A stretch of DNA of 64,000 nucleotides, from NCBI GenBank assembly GCA_032622095.1, contig CP136068.1, positions 120,267,509 through 120,331,508 on the forward strand. The letters run 5' to 3'. Made by a program: the position numbers and the translations under genes. The stretch comes from Siphonodentalium dalli (Eukaryota > Mollusca > Scaphopoda > Gadilida > Siphonodentaliidae). The notes under the pieces were generated by a model. The model made no database searches and had not been told where the DNA came from. It was given only the letters and a program-made list of their open reading frames with translations. Numbering within the stretch: the stretch's first letter is position 1; every line of letters starts with the position of its first letter. Positions 34,073 to 45,741 of the stretch are shown in pieces.

Positions 34073-34870
34073 TTAACGGAAATTTTTTACATGCTGCAAG
34101 ATGAGATTAGTCATTTGCCGATATAGCAATACCAAATTGGTTACGATCAGCCGTCGGGAACATGTCATATAAATCAAATTACTTTGTTTGAACGGAGAAT
34201 GTTTATTATGGGCAGCGGTCGGCGCTTTTTCGGGCTGTGTTCGGGAACATTTTGTGAGATTACTATAACGGAAAATGTTTGCATGGTGCAAGATGCGTCA
34301 TTTGCCGATTTAGCAGTACCAAATTTAAAATGATCCGACGTCGGGAACATGTCATACAAATTAAATTACTACCAAGGGGTATCGACCCCACTAGAAATAT
34401 TTGAATATACAGTTTGAACGGATAATGTTTATTACGGGCTGTGTTCCGGTACATTTTGTGAGATTACTAAAAACATTTTTAACGGAAAATTTGTGCATGG
34501 TGAAAGATGAGTTATTTGCCGATTTAGCAGTACCAAATTTATTATGTTCCGACGTTGGGAACATGTCATAAAAATTAAATTACTACCAAGGGGTATCGAC
34601 CCCACTAGAAATATTTGAATATACAGTTTGAACGGATAATGTTTATTACGGGCTGTGTTCCGGGACATTTTGTGAGATTACTAAAAACATTTTTAACGGA
34701 AAATGTTTGCATAGTGAAAGATGAGTTATTTGCCGATTTAGCAATACCAAATTTATGATTGGACATCAGTAACATGTCATATAAATCAAATTACTAACGA
34801 GGGGTATCGACCCCACTATAGAAATATTTGAGTATAAAGTTTGAACACAGAATGTTTATTGCGGGTAATT
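34073..34870 (+). repeat. Four ~215-nt tandem units in the 6.6-kb element
   Basis: GAACGGATAATGTTTATTAC-like starts at about 34190, 34415, 34630 and 34843. Between them each unit has CATTTTGTGAGATTACTA, TTTGCCGATTTAGCA(G/A)TACC and GGGGTATCGACCCCACTA. Periods are 225, 215 and 213 nt. Confidence 0.85.
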
Positions 34871-35159
34871 ATTTTACAAGCAATATATATAATTGTTGCA
34901 TCGTTCCTGTTCTAGGTATGTCTTTTTTGATGATTTTGTTTTCGAGACATAATCATTGATGAAATTTACATGGAGAAATCTTTATATTTACATGGAGAAA
35001 TCTTGATTTTTTTTTCACTAAATATTGTAAATTATCTTACACTTTTTTTTGTAAAAGATTAATTAAAATGGTAAATAAATCTAGATTGGTTTATCATTGA
35101 TATTTCCCGATGTTTCAAACGTGATCAGAGCGTGTTCAAACGCGATCAGAGCGTGTTCA

Positions 35160-35960
35160 GATTCGAGAATATATTTTGGACTATAGGGAGGTGATAATTA
35201 ATTACGTAACGCACACCGCGAGCTCCGCCACTGCGGCGTGCCAAGCCCCGGCCGCCAGCGATGCCTCCGTGTTCAGCCATGTTCCTCCGTGTTCCCCCGT
35301 GTTCATCCGTGTTCATGTCGCGGTCACCTGTGTTATGGCCGTGGTCACCCGTGGTCATAGCGTGGATGTTCCGTATTCAAACGTGATCAAGGTTTGTTTA
35401 AAACTAAACGGACATTGATACCAGAACCATTCTTAATTGAAACTAAATTGAACATTTATCAAAGGTCCCGTCAAGATATTTTCGATCAGAAGATGTAAAT
35501 CTATAAAATTCAATAAATATATATAATCATATGTTCCTGTCAAAATATTCGAGTTATTTAGTATTAAGTTAGCACCCTGCTTGAAATAATGCATGTGTAT
35601 CGGTACAATTCCGACTCCCATATATAATTTATTTTTCTGAGTAATCGCGCTATATTGGTATCTTTACTTTTTCTGGGCCAATTTTCACAATCGACGGGTT
35701 GAATTTCGATGAAATTTCCGTTAAATAAAATGGTGCTGCTCATTTGCTAATTTGAGCAGAAATTTCGAGAATATATTTTGGACTAGGGAGGTGATAACTA
35801 ATTACGTAACTCACACCGCGAGCTCCGCCATCGCGGCGTGCCAAGCGATGGCCGCTAGCGATGGCTCCGTGTTCAGCCATGTTCCTCCGTGTTCATGTCG
35901 CGGTCACCTGTGTTATGGCCGTGGTCACCAGTGGTCATAGCGTGGATGTTCCGTGTTCAA
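35160..35960 (+). repeat. Duplicated GC-rich block in the 6.6-kb element
   Basis: AGGGAGGTGATAA(T/C)TAATTACG with CACCGCGAGCTCCGCCA occurs at about 35185 and 35787, each followed by CCGTGTTCAGCCATGTTCC and CGTGTT/CGTGGTC words. The two copies are about 600 nt apart. Confidence 0.8.
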
Positions 35961-36202
35961 ACGTGATCATTTGGCCGTGGTCACCCGTTCGTCGTACCGT
36001 GATCATAGCGTGGACGTTCCGTGTTCAAACGTGATCAGAGCGTGTTCAAACGTGATCAGAGCGTGTTCATAATCGGAACACGATTGAACACGTTTACCCA
36101 GACCGTGTTCTTAGCGAGTTCAGATTTTGAACACGGAAAAACCACGGAAAAATCGCGCGTGGTCTTCCGTGGACATGTAAAAAACCACGGGCCTTATACT
36201 GT

Positions 36203-36630
36203 AAGTGGATTTCATTATGAAACAAATTGATTCTTCAGCTTATACTAGAAACAAAATCTTTTGTTTCATAATTTCTGTCAGTAAAGAATATCAATTCTTG
36301 TGATTTGGCTCCAAATTTCAATTCAATTCAATTGAATCTACAGCTGAATATTAGTAGTGGATCAGGCTGATGTTATCATTGTAATGTGATACTCAAATGC
36401 TGAGGCAGTTAACAACAAATAATTTAACCTTTTCTTTACTAATTCTCACTTATGTTTCATTCTGCCTTTGTGTTATCTTTTCGTCTGTCTGTCATCTGCT
36501 CATTGTTCCTGAACACCCCTCCAGATGAATAATAGACCATTCCAATGTATACTTTTACAACTGTTACAAATGTTAATTGGAATATGTGTCACTATGTTAT
36601 GACTTATACCAGAATTTATTTTGCTTTTAG
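36203..36630. other. Intron 6, 3' end, nothing recognised
   Basis: Ordinary AT-rich sequence up to the exon 7 acceptor TTGCTTTTAG. Confidence 0.5.
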
Positions 36631-36785
36631 CTTTATTGTCGATTGGATTCAACAATGGCTGTATGTTTGTTGTTGTGGTTGACCTGTCCTCTCCTGATGG
36701 CACTGTTAGAACACTTACTACTACGTTATCTGATGAAGTGGACGACATGCAGGTTTCTTGCACTTGCTTGGCCGATCTGGGAAAT
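36631..36785 (+). CDS. GTF3C4: GTF3C4 homologue, exon 7 (propeller blade)
   Basis: 155-nt exon after TTTTGCTTTTAG, ending GGGAAAT|GTAAGT. It reads Leu-Leu-Ser-Ile-Gly-Phe-Asn-Asn-Gly-Cys-Met-Phe-Val-Val-Val-Val-Asp-Leu, a typical blade with 'G-x-x-N-G', then an acidic linker and Val-Ser-Cys-Thr-Cys-Leu. It is completed at the 5' side by G from exon 6 (Ala) and ends on a codon boundary, so exon 8 continues in phase 0. The position matches the vertebrate segment where a blade is followed by the Cys-containing 'S-x-K-C' strand. Confidence 0.88.
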
Positions 36786-36978
36786 GTAAGTTCTTTAGCT
36801 TTTAATTTTGCTAGGCTGATAACAACTTGAGATGTGAAAAATATATTTATTTCAAAAATCGAAATCTAATAGCTCTGAGCTATGAATGTTGATTATATAC
36901 AACAATTTGTTAATCGTGTAACAAGCTACTCAAGTAGAAATGAATGCAAAAGTGTGTCGAAGCAATAGATGCATAATA

Positions 36979-39900
36979 ATATCCCTTACCGAAATCACAA
37001 GCCCTCGGTAAGCATTCAGGAAGGATTCGAATGCTTACAAATGAAGACTTAAATGAATCCTTATCTCAATCAATGCAATGGGCCAGTTACAGGCAAAATA
37101 AGCACTCGAAACAGAATTTAGCCCTCAATAGGGCCGACTTATTTAAATGAGCTAAGTACTCCCATAAGCACTCGAAGGCTTATTAAGCCTTCGAGGGTTT
37201 AGCTCATTTAAATAAGTCGGCCCTATAGAAGGCTTGTTGGTTCCCGTAAGCACTCGAAGGCTAAATAAGACTTCATAATTTGCATATAAGGCTTCGAAGG
37301 CTTATATTTAAGGCTTCGAAGCCTTATATGCAAATGATGAAGGCTTAAATGAAGCCTTACGAACCATGTCTCGAATCCTTAAATTGGTCCCCGAATGCTA
37401 AAGATTATGGTGAAATGATGGCCTGTTTTCATAGAGTTACCTATACTGCATGGAAATGAGGTATAACTCTATGCAGGATGCATGGGAATATGGGTGGTGT
37501 CATCAAAATTGGATATCCATTCTGGAGATGCTAGAAATAACAAAACAATTATGAAGTGATAACAATTTTATATTTGTGAAATGAACAATTTTGAGTATAT
37601 ATGTATATCAAGAATTTATGTTAGCTGTCACTATCATGTCCATGTTTAATGCAATTTGATTTCTGTACTCTCAGGCTCCGTGTAGGTCGCCCCTTAAGCT
37701 AATAAATTGTTTAGGATATATGTCAATTCCACTGGCGATGCATTTAGTCTCAGTCTTCTTTTCTGGGAGTCGTTTTCAAATTCTGAAATGAGAAATAGTA
37801 AACAAATTTTAAATTATGTTTACATCAGAAATAACTGAAATGATATTATTTGTTTCAGAAAATGAGTTATGTGAATGATACAGTTGTTTGTAAATATATC
37901 AAAATTGTATTGGACTGAATATTTATATTTTTAGCTAGCATTGAACTATTAAAATGCCCAAAAAATGATATTGGTGATGTTTTTTGTGGATTTAACATCT
38001 GATAAACCAACCTTTGAGTGAAACTCAGTTTATGATATCAAAATGCAGGCATATCCAAAATTGAGATTAGATAGCTGATTAGATATTCTAAATGTGTGCA
38101 TTAACTGGAAGGAAATGGTTCAAATAATAAGAAAATAAGATATCCAATTTATAATATAATGCTAGTTTTACAATGCTAATAACTTACTTTTTGCATTAAT
38201 GCCCTTTGCTGTCATTTTCTTGTTAAATAGGAAATCATTGGACCATGCAGCGATATGGTCTCATATAGGTTCCTATATCAATATTGCTCCTATAAGATAT
38301 ACATCCGACATGGTGGCGCGTCCCGTATCCAATCACGTGATTAAGAACGCTCTATATTACTAGTTTTGGAACCCATTGGCTCCCCTGCATTTAAATTACC
38401 ATAGGTTCAAACAAGACGTGTATAATGTACTTGTTCAATATGCCAACATTATCTTCCTCTGAAATTGATGTTACCATGCATATACTAATAATTAATTAAT
38501 TATGAATAATAAATAGATTATGTACACTGAAAATTCATAAAACACCAGAAGTCCACACAACCTTTTTAGTATTTACCCAAATATCAATTCATGCAGGTAA
38601 TTGTCAACAGATGGAGATTGTCAGTTTAAAAATCAATGCACCAAATTGAGCAGTTATTTTAAAGAAAAATTATGATACCATGCATCTATTTAATGCTGAA
38701 TTTTTAAAATAACAGTTAAATAGATGGTATAATTATTTTCTTTGCTGACCCCAACATTATTTTTGTAACTCCATGCAAATTGTAATGCTGACAATTAATT
38801 GACCTGTATCTGTCAGGCAACCTCAGCAAAATTTCATATTTTTTGGAGACCTGTCAATTTAAAATGTTATTAACTATAAATTAAATTGCCAGTATTTATA
38901 ATACTTAAATTACGAATAAAGTATAAATATAAAAATCATCCTATATGTTATAATTTGATAAAATAAATGCAAAGTATTTTCTCACCTGAATTTAAACTAT
39001 AAGTAAATAATCCTGCATGTGACATAAAGAAAACCAATATAAACCATGACTTCCCATTGTGAGCCATCCAAAGTTTATGAAATTTGAGAAAATTCCATCT
39101 GGTCTCAATTTGCATTGAGGGAAAGTCAGGGTGATTACATAACAGGTACTCATAGACACAGAGTGAAGCAGTTGTCCCAATTAAATAGTAGGATTGATTA
39201 CAATGTTAAAGTGATTTATTACTGGCAATGAGATGAATCAGACTTATACAGGGATGTGGCTAGAGGGTCTCCATTGGTACCTTGGATGATATAGACTAGC
39301 TGTTCTGAATTATCAGTGGGCCAACACATCTTGAGAAAAATATAGAGATCTTGAGAAAATTGCAAAATCTCCTATAAAATTATTTATTGCTTTAGGTTGT
39401 CTCAAAATGTTCTTATCCATGGCAATTTTCCTATAGGAAATACGGTCCTATAATTTTCCTAATGTGAATCGTCATTTCCAATATGAATTTCCTATAGGTT
39501 CCTATATGACATTTCCATATGGGGTCCTACAAGTTGAAAAATTATTAATTGTATTAATTATTTAATTAATTTTAATTTATTAAAATTCGGATTAAACCAC
39601 AATATTTACACCATGTGAAACTTGACAAATTCTGAATATTTTCAAATGTATATTGCCAAACAAATTGTTAAAACTACAAATTTGCCATATAATTATTAAT
39701 TTTTCCATATATTTCTCCATGTTGGACTTGGTTAATTTGCAGCTTCAGATTCAGAACAGTTTTGTATTGAAATATTCTAAGTCGAGCATCGAGGGCTAAG
39801 AGGCCAACAATATATTGAAGCCTTAATTTGAATGATGATTTTAGAGTCATATGTCTGGCTGAAGTCTAAATTTTATTAGTTAACAGAAAATGTTAGCCTT

Positions 39901-40198
39901 CGCCACAAGCCCTCATTTTCCAGAGTGCTTATGTGGGAGACCTAAGGATTCGATTCCTTATCGAGTGCTTATACCTGCACTGCATCTTAATCACTCGAGT
40001 CCTAAGCGATGCATTCGAGTCCTAAACGAGTGCTTACTGTGATCGATATAAGCACTCGAGTCCTAAGCGAGTGCTTACTGTGATCGATATAAGCACTCGA
40101 GTCCTAAGCGAATGCTTATTGTGATTGACATAAGCACTCGAATCCTTGGCGAATCCTTGTTGAAGGCTTATTAAGCCTTCATGCTCGGTAAGGGATAT
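36979..40198. mobile_element. 3.2-kb TIR element filled with AAGCACTCGAG words
   Basis: Ends ATATCCCTTACCGA and TCGGTAAGGGATAT (14-nt inverted repeats). The subterminal 36990-37400 and 39890-40190 iterate AAGCACTCGAAGGCTTA, TTAAGCCTTCGAG, AAGCACTCGAGTCCTAAGCG and relatives. At the right a 49-nt unit (GTGATCGATATAAGCACTCG with CCTAAGCGAGTGCTTACT) recurs three times. The central 37430-39880 is AT-rich with no gene. Within it 38258-39540 shows CCTATA/TATAGG words at both ends and may be a nested element. Confidence 0.75.
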
Positions 40199-40487
40199 CA
40201 GAGCTTGAATAGTCAATATTTAATCTAGGTAATGTCTGTGGTGTTTCAATAGCTAAACGATTGACAGCATGCGCGTAATCAAGACCTAAGTACATTTTCC
40301 CCATTTTGTGCAGTTTTAAGTGCTAAAATATGGAATCACATTGAGTTTGGTGAAAAACAAAACTTTATTTTATCGGCAAATTTTATATCTCGTTCTCTGT
40401 ACTTAAATCGTATGTTGACAGTGAATTATTCTGTTATAGATTGATGATTCATCTGTGTAGTATTTTCAAATTTTCTTCTCTCTACAG

Positions 40488-40614
40488 AACCGATGTGTAG
40501 CTTACTTTGCTAAGGAATCTTTCATACTGGCGTACCTCCTGCAGATATATGATGGCATGGCTCATATACTCAGCAGCACACATCATCATCTAGATACACT
40601 GTTGTACTTCACAA
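40488..40614 (+). CDS. GTF3C4: GTF3C4 homologue, exon 8
   Basis: 127-nt exon after TTCTCTCTACAG, ending TCACAA|GTGGGT. In phase 0 it reads Asn-Arg-Cys-Val-Ala-Tyr-Phe-Ala-Lys-Glu-Ser-Phe-Ile-Leu-Ala-Tyr-Leu-Leu, then Ile-Leu-Ser-Ser-Thr-His-His-His-Leu-Asp-Thr-Leu. In vertebrate GTF3C4 the same order is a 'VVA-x-(R/K)-x-S-(Y/F)-(V/I)' strand followed by a His-containing 'S-H-V-T-x-L' segment. It leaves A, forming Ser with exon 9. Confidence 0.86.
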
Positions 40615-40631
40615 GTGGGTAGCATATTCAC

Positions 40632-40893
40632 TTCACCCTTTCATGACGGGAGCTTCCTGAAATTTTACGAAAACCCTGTGCCAATGCATTCTCTTAGGTA
40701 GCATTCTCTCATAGGGAGCCTCGCATATATAAGAGAATACATTGGCCTAACATTATTTACTTTACCTTGTAATCCAATGAATTCTCTTATATATATGAGG
40801 ATCCCTATGGGAGAATTGCATATATATATGATAATGCACTGGCACAGGATCTTTAATGCTGCACCAGCGCAGCTCCCGTCATGAAAGGGTTAA
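40632..40893. mobile_element. TTAA-type MITE 13 (TIR CCCTTTCATGACGGGAGC), 18 nt after exon 8
   Basis: Left terminus CACCCTTTCATGACGGGAGC with TTCA in place of TTAA at 40632-40635; right GCTCCCGTCATGAAAGGG with TTAA at 40890-40893. Two hairpins, the first with a scrambled left apex (about 40678-40743), the second at about 40779-40850. It sits almost at the donor of exon 8. Confidence 0.8.
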
Positions 40894-41489
40894 AAAAAAC
40901 ACTTCATCCTATTCACTGTTATACATCACTACTTGCTACAGAGGTAAAATATGACATTTTATTATGTCAGCTCTTGTGATTAGCCAATCAGCGTCGATAA
41001 ATAGTGATGGTATATGAAACCATATTAGGTCAGTGACCCCATATGAAATCAATATTAGGTGCTTATCCACCATCTTGTTTTTCAAAAAACTCTGTTGCCT
41101 CGGGGATATTTTTGGTGTATTTTGGCGCCAAGAAATGTGATATATGTCGGATATCATTTTCTGCGAATTTAAAGACATAGTACAATGTACCAAAACCTGC
41201 ATGCGATATATTTGAGGAATTCTAAAGACTCATAAATTAACTATCAAACTCAACAAGTTGTCCTACTTCTGGTGGTTAGCCATTGACTCAATGAGTTAAC
41301 GTTCAACGCCAATGACGCATCACTGTGAAGTTACATAAGTTAATGGCCATAGATGATACATTTGACTTACCAAATTAAAAAAATTACAGCGACGATTAAT
41401 TAAATGGATGTGTTGGATTTAGTCCACTGACATAATAAATATGTTATAGGACACTTAGTGGTCGGATATGGTGTCATGTGAAGCCCTGC
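40894..41489. other. Intron 8 segment, nothing recognised
   Basis: Some inexact inverted words (CAATATTAGG, CCATATTAGG) but no defined element and no gene. Confidence 0.45.
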
Positions 41490-41594
41490 GAGATCAATAT
41501 TAGGCGAGGCCTAATATTGATCTCACTTCGCCTCACACTAAGCCTCACCACTTCGCCTCACACTAAGCCTCACCACTTCGCCTCACCACTAAGC
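41490..41594. repeat. Perfect 35-nt hairpin plus 25-nt tandem repeat
   Basis: GAGATCAATATTAGGC and GCCTAATATTGATCTC flank a GAG loop (41490-41524). It is followed by about three copies of ACTTCGCCTCACACTAAGCC-type units (41525-41594). Confidence 0.8.
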
Positions 41595-41814
41595 GTTCCG
41601 TAACTTATAATATGTTATATGTCCATAGGGAACTATTTCAGCTGCTCAGTCACAGTCATTCACGATTTAGTTTTATCGTGAAGGAATGTTTTTAGATGCT
41701 TTAGAGATTGCAATGGCCTTATAGTTTTGCATCTATGAGCATACTTGAGAGTCATTCTTTGGGAACATCTACTGAATACACAATGTTTCTTGCTAATATG
41801 TGACATCAACAAAC

Positions 41815-42040
41815 CAGCTCCCTATGGGAGACTCGCATTTATAACAGAAAGCATTTGCACAGTGCCAAAGTCCTGGGAAATATGGGTTGATACAAAAATC
41901 GGACTTAGCACTGAAAGGGTTAAGGAACAGTTATAGGATTTTCACAACATCTTTGTCCAATTTTTCCACTGAACAATCAACAATATAACATATTTCCTCT
42001 GCTAACGTCATGGTTTCAATGAGCAGTGAAGAGGTTAATG
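41815..42040. mobile_element. Fragments of TTAA-type MITEs
   Basis: 41817-41925 is the right part of a MITE 1-type element (hairpin arm, GGGTTGATACAAAAATCGGA, CACTGAAAGGGTTAA). 42002-42036 (AGCAGTGAAGAGGTTAA) matches the right end of the element at 50817-51114. Both lack left ends. Confidence 0.6.
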
Positions 42041-42267
42041 ACAGTTTTAATGATTTCCTCTAAAAAGTTAAATTTTATTGGCATAACAATTAATACAATG
42101 ATGATTTTTCGAAGTTTTGTACAAAAACAACACAAATGTCATTCTACCTGCCAATGTCTGGCGGCATATATATGTATGTTATTCTACCAGCCAAAGAGTT
42201 AAGCATAACAATACATGTACATCCAAAATCCAATTTTCATAAATCTCCATGTTCTTGATCGAGATAG

Positions 42268-42491
42268 CAGAATGAGGTCCCCAGAGGGTGAATTTAGTGA
42301 TGCTACCCCGCATAGCAGGTTAGCATCACCAAATTCACCCTCTGGGAACTTCATTCTGCTTAGGCCTTAGCAGAATGAGGTTCCCAGAGGGTGAATTTGG
42401 TGATGCTAGCCCATTGTGCGGGATAGCATCACTAAATTCACCCTCTGGGAACCTCATTCTGCAAATGACAGGCTCACTATTTCAAGGCTTG
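42268..42491. mobile_element. MITE family B, short palindromic form next to the exon 9 acceptor
   Basis: The GAGGTCCCCAGAGGGTGAAT hairpins are present twice and the right end TATTTCAAGGCTTG is intact. The left terminus (CAAGTCTTG...) is missing, so no target duplication can be read. The right end lies 23 nt before exon 9. Confidence 0.82.
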
Positions 42492-42514
42492 ACACTGGCA
42501 CTTCCATTTTGCAG

Positions 42515-42598
42515 GTCTATGTTATACTGGCAGTGGAGTCTGTGCATCAGGTTCCAATGGTCTTCTATATGATGTGAAATGCGTGTCAGACCATGATG
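42515..42598 (+). CDS. GTF3C4: GTF3C4 homologue, exon 9
   Basis: 84-nt exon after CACTTCCATTTTGCAG, ending CATGATG|GTAAGA. It reads Leu-Cys-Tyr-Thr-Gly-Ser-Gly-Val-Cys-Ala-Ser-Gly-Ser-Asn-Gly-Leu-Leu-Tyr-Asp-Val. The 'YT-x-S-x-(N/D)-G-x-(V/L)' blade strand is the segment that follows the His-rich loop in the family. Phase: two bases complete Ser with exon 8; the trailing G becomes Asp with exon 10. Intron 9 (8.65 kb) is the second largest seen. Confidence 0.86.
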
Positions 42599-42644
42599 GT
42601 AAGAACTTCATGTAAATTGTGAATTTCCTTATCAGGCATTCTTA

Positions 42645-42985
42645 AAGACATATTATGTACTTGTTCGGGTGCGTGAAACTAATAAGTTAGTATCCAGGTA
42701 GTATGACAACTGGAGGAATGTAACATTCTACAAACATCGCCAAATTTTTTAAAGCAAATTGATGGTACCACTCCATAGAAAACATCGTCAGAACTGCACT
42801 CAATTGTAAATATTTACTACTCGATTCGGGACACATCTATTGTCGATAAACTAACGAAAACGATTTCACCATCGAGAGTTACTGCATTTAATTCATATAT
42901 AAGAATGACTGTGGATATTCTATTTGTAAAACTTACTACTTTGAACAAGATAATTCTCCATTTCTATTTGATCACCATACCAGAG
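42645..42985. repeat. Dispersed repeat G, copy interrupted by the DIRS-like element
   Basis: Similar to 20690-20900 in its first half. The second half (42880-42985, with TTTATCACC/TTGATCACCATACC and CAGAG) is similar to 30840-30975 inside the 6.6-kb element. The continuation GTTATTTCACATCACTATAAC is found after 48542, matching GTGTTTCACATAACT at 30966. Confidence 0.6.
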
Positions 42986-45741
42986 TATATTCCCCTCAAA
43001 GATACGTTACACACTGAACTACATGGTATATTCATTTTTATTCACAAGAAAGGATTCTATGAGATCCGTTTAAAATTTATTATTTTGGTACGAAATAGCT
43101 TAAGTACCTTTTTGAATCTTTATTTATATGACGTAGCAGGTCAAGGTCATTTGTTCACTTGTTATGTATATAAGCAAGTGGGGACACAGTCAAGATCTCT
43201 TTTTCATCTTGTGACTCGAAGGGAAGTACACGCTATGAGCAAATTGAACCACATATTATTGTCGGCTTCATTTAACAATTCCGTTCCAATTTGTTTAATT
43301 TGTTGTGACATCGTTTCAATTTGGGAAATGACACAATAATTATTAAAATAATATCAGAGTGACAATTTCATTCAATTTCACTTGTTTTATTTTACGCAAA
43401 AAAAAAAATACAAAAAAAACCCATTTTATTATGTTGAAAATTGTGGGTAATTCCCCAACTTCCGGTTTCGGAGCACGTGGTTTAGAATTCCGAATTGAAT
43501 TCGTCTGTATATATGCAGCCGTTCACGTATTGAACTCTCTTTGGGAATGCCTATACAGCACAGTTGCTATGTTATCTCTGTTCTTGTGGTTTTAGAATGT
43601 AAGTATTAGAACATTCAACCAGTGAGACAACATTGCAGTTATAACTTTGTTTATGTTGAAATTGCCACGTGACAACATTCGTTTTGTTTACGTTGAAATT
43701 CTGAAATTGTCACTCACACATCTGTTTCATATTGACATATGTAGCAAAATCAGGTTTGGGTCCTTTTTTCGTTTATCTAGGAATTAACTCACTTGTGTGG
43801 TTTTGCTTGGCTCATAGTTCACTATGAATTCGTTTACAATACAATACACATTGAGATTGTTTGCCAACAAAATAACTTTTTTGTCAGATCACTGACACAA
43901 TTTCACACGTAATAATGTGACTCATCAGTCACCTAATTTCCTGGAATATTTTTAGGTCACTTTCCTGATCCTTATAACTGGTCATAAAACAAGCAATTTT
44001 CTTCCTCGTATGGCCTCGGTTTCAGTCACCCCATTGTCAAGCAGGTTCAGGCTAATCAAGTTGCTCGTTCCATGCAGACCTTGAGGGGCCCCGCCGCATA
44101 CTTCACCAATGTCACTGTAAGCAAGGCGCCATACTGTTCCGAGGGTGGGTTCCAGTGTTCACGGATCCGACCATGCTCGCCCGCTCCTGCTGGATCCTAC
44201 CTCAGATTTTCGTCCTCCCATCTCCCTTTCACAAGCAGGTGGGACGTACAAAGATCTGTCAGCCCCCTAGGGAGCAACTTAACTGGTATCGCATCACGTC
44301 ACAATTTGCCATCCAAACTTGGATAATAGCCATGCAATTTAGTATGAATTTTATGTGACTTTGAGACTGAGAACAAAATACTTTCATCATGTCAATGTGA
44401 GGCTCTTTATTGGATAATACAAAATTTCCAAAGTAAGTTGCTCCCTGGCGTCTACCCTCGGGTGGAATTGCTGTTAAGACCATTTCCCGGGACTCTGCAT
44501 GGCCGTAAAATGCTTGCTCTTTGACGGAAGGTGAGTTGTAGCCAGTGTAGCCACTGGGGCTGTGGCAATTCATTCTATGTATATTTGCCCATTCAACATG
44601 TAGTTCAATGCAGATTGTGTTCATTTAGAGACATTAAGTGTGGTGTCATCATGTTGGTGAGGTATCTGGATTTGTGTCGTGACCAAGTATGTTGCCACCG
44701 CCCTACTGGCTGCACGGTATGATTCAGCTTCACGTCAAGGTTTAAGCTGGCTCCAGTTAGGGGGGGAAACAGTCTGAACATTAATCATACCTCGATGTCT
44801 CTTCCCAGGCTTTACGCAGCCCTGTTTATTCAGTTTTTTTTAAACTTTAAAGATAACAAAATCCATTGTTTGGATCTGACGATCCCACATTTAGATTACA
44901 ATTCTAATTAACAGGGCTACTTGCCATCCAATGCGAATCCTGATTCTCACTTTGGTTTTCGGAAGAGCTCTTGCTGTTTTTTCTTGTGTCTCTAAAAAAG
45001 AACTAGAGTTCATTGCAAGGCATCGAGGTGTGGCAGACGCAGTTTCTCGCCTCCGATTTGGGTCCTGGGAGGTTCGAGGGGGGACCGAGCATTGGGCCAC
45101 CAGACAGCGCGCCGGCTGATGCCAGATAATCTCGGGTGCTGTCCATAACAGTGTACATAGCACAGTCATCGGCCGGGGCAGAGACTTTTAACAAACACTC
45201 AATTTGTTCTAAAACCATGAGGTTTTACCAGGGCTCAAACTTATTACCTTTCCACTTGTCACTGATTTAGCATTGTCCTTTGCTTATGGGTGACCATTCA
45301 AGTTTTCTGGTGATAAATTTACACAGATCATCTTTCGCCCTTACTACGCTTCCATGGGGCGAAACACCAAGCCTTGGATTCCTTGTGAGTGTCAATCTGG
45401 CTTTCTGCAGTTATAGGCTCTTTTTTCTGCGAACCAAGTTGTGACTCACGTTTCTCTGTGCGTAGAACATTCATCAGCTTTTGACTCTACAGCCTTAGGA
45501 CAATCCCAATGGGCTTTTTACCTGTAGTACCAGGATTAGATCTTTTCTCGCTCAATATCATGGCTTTACAGTTTGGGTTAGCTTATCAGGTTACCATATA
45601 GACAATTGAACTCGCGCAATCTTCTGGGGTGGCGGTACGGTAGGTAATAACCTGTTCCATGTGAACAGGTGCATTTCAGAACTTTGAGCCTTGCATCATG
45701 CCAACAACACACGTTGATGCCCTGCTTGAAGGAGTCCTTTG

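Larger units (their letters stand above)
29584..36200. mobile_element. 6.6-kb TA-flanked TIR element filled with CGTGGTCA/CGTGTTCA words
   Basis: Left CAGTACAAGGCCCGTGG plus a T run; right, inverted, CAGTATAAGGCCCGTGG plus the same T run. It is flanked by TA at 29582-29583 and 36201-36202. Both subterminal regions (29600-29950 and 35100-36180) are built from variants of CCGTGGTCA, CCGTGTTCA and GAACACGG. The middle holds several internal tandem duplications and no protein of useful length. This looks like one large non-autonomous DNA transposon that has expanded by internal duplication. Confidence 0.8.

Noticed and set aside
42905-43339. 144-codon open frame, the longest in the window
   Set aside because: It lies in repeat G and the left inverted repeat of the DIRS-like element; no motif, and no equivalent in the opposite copy.
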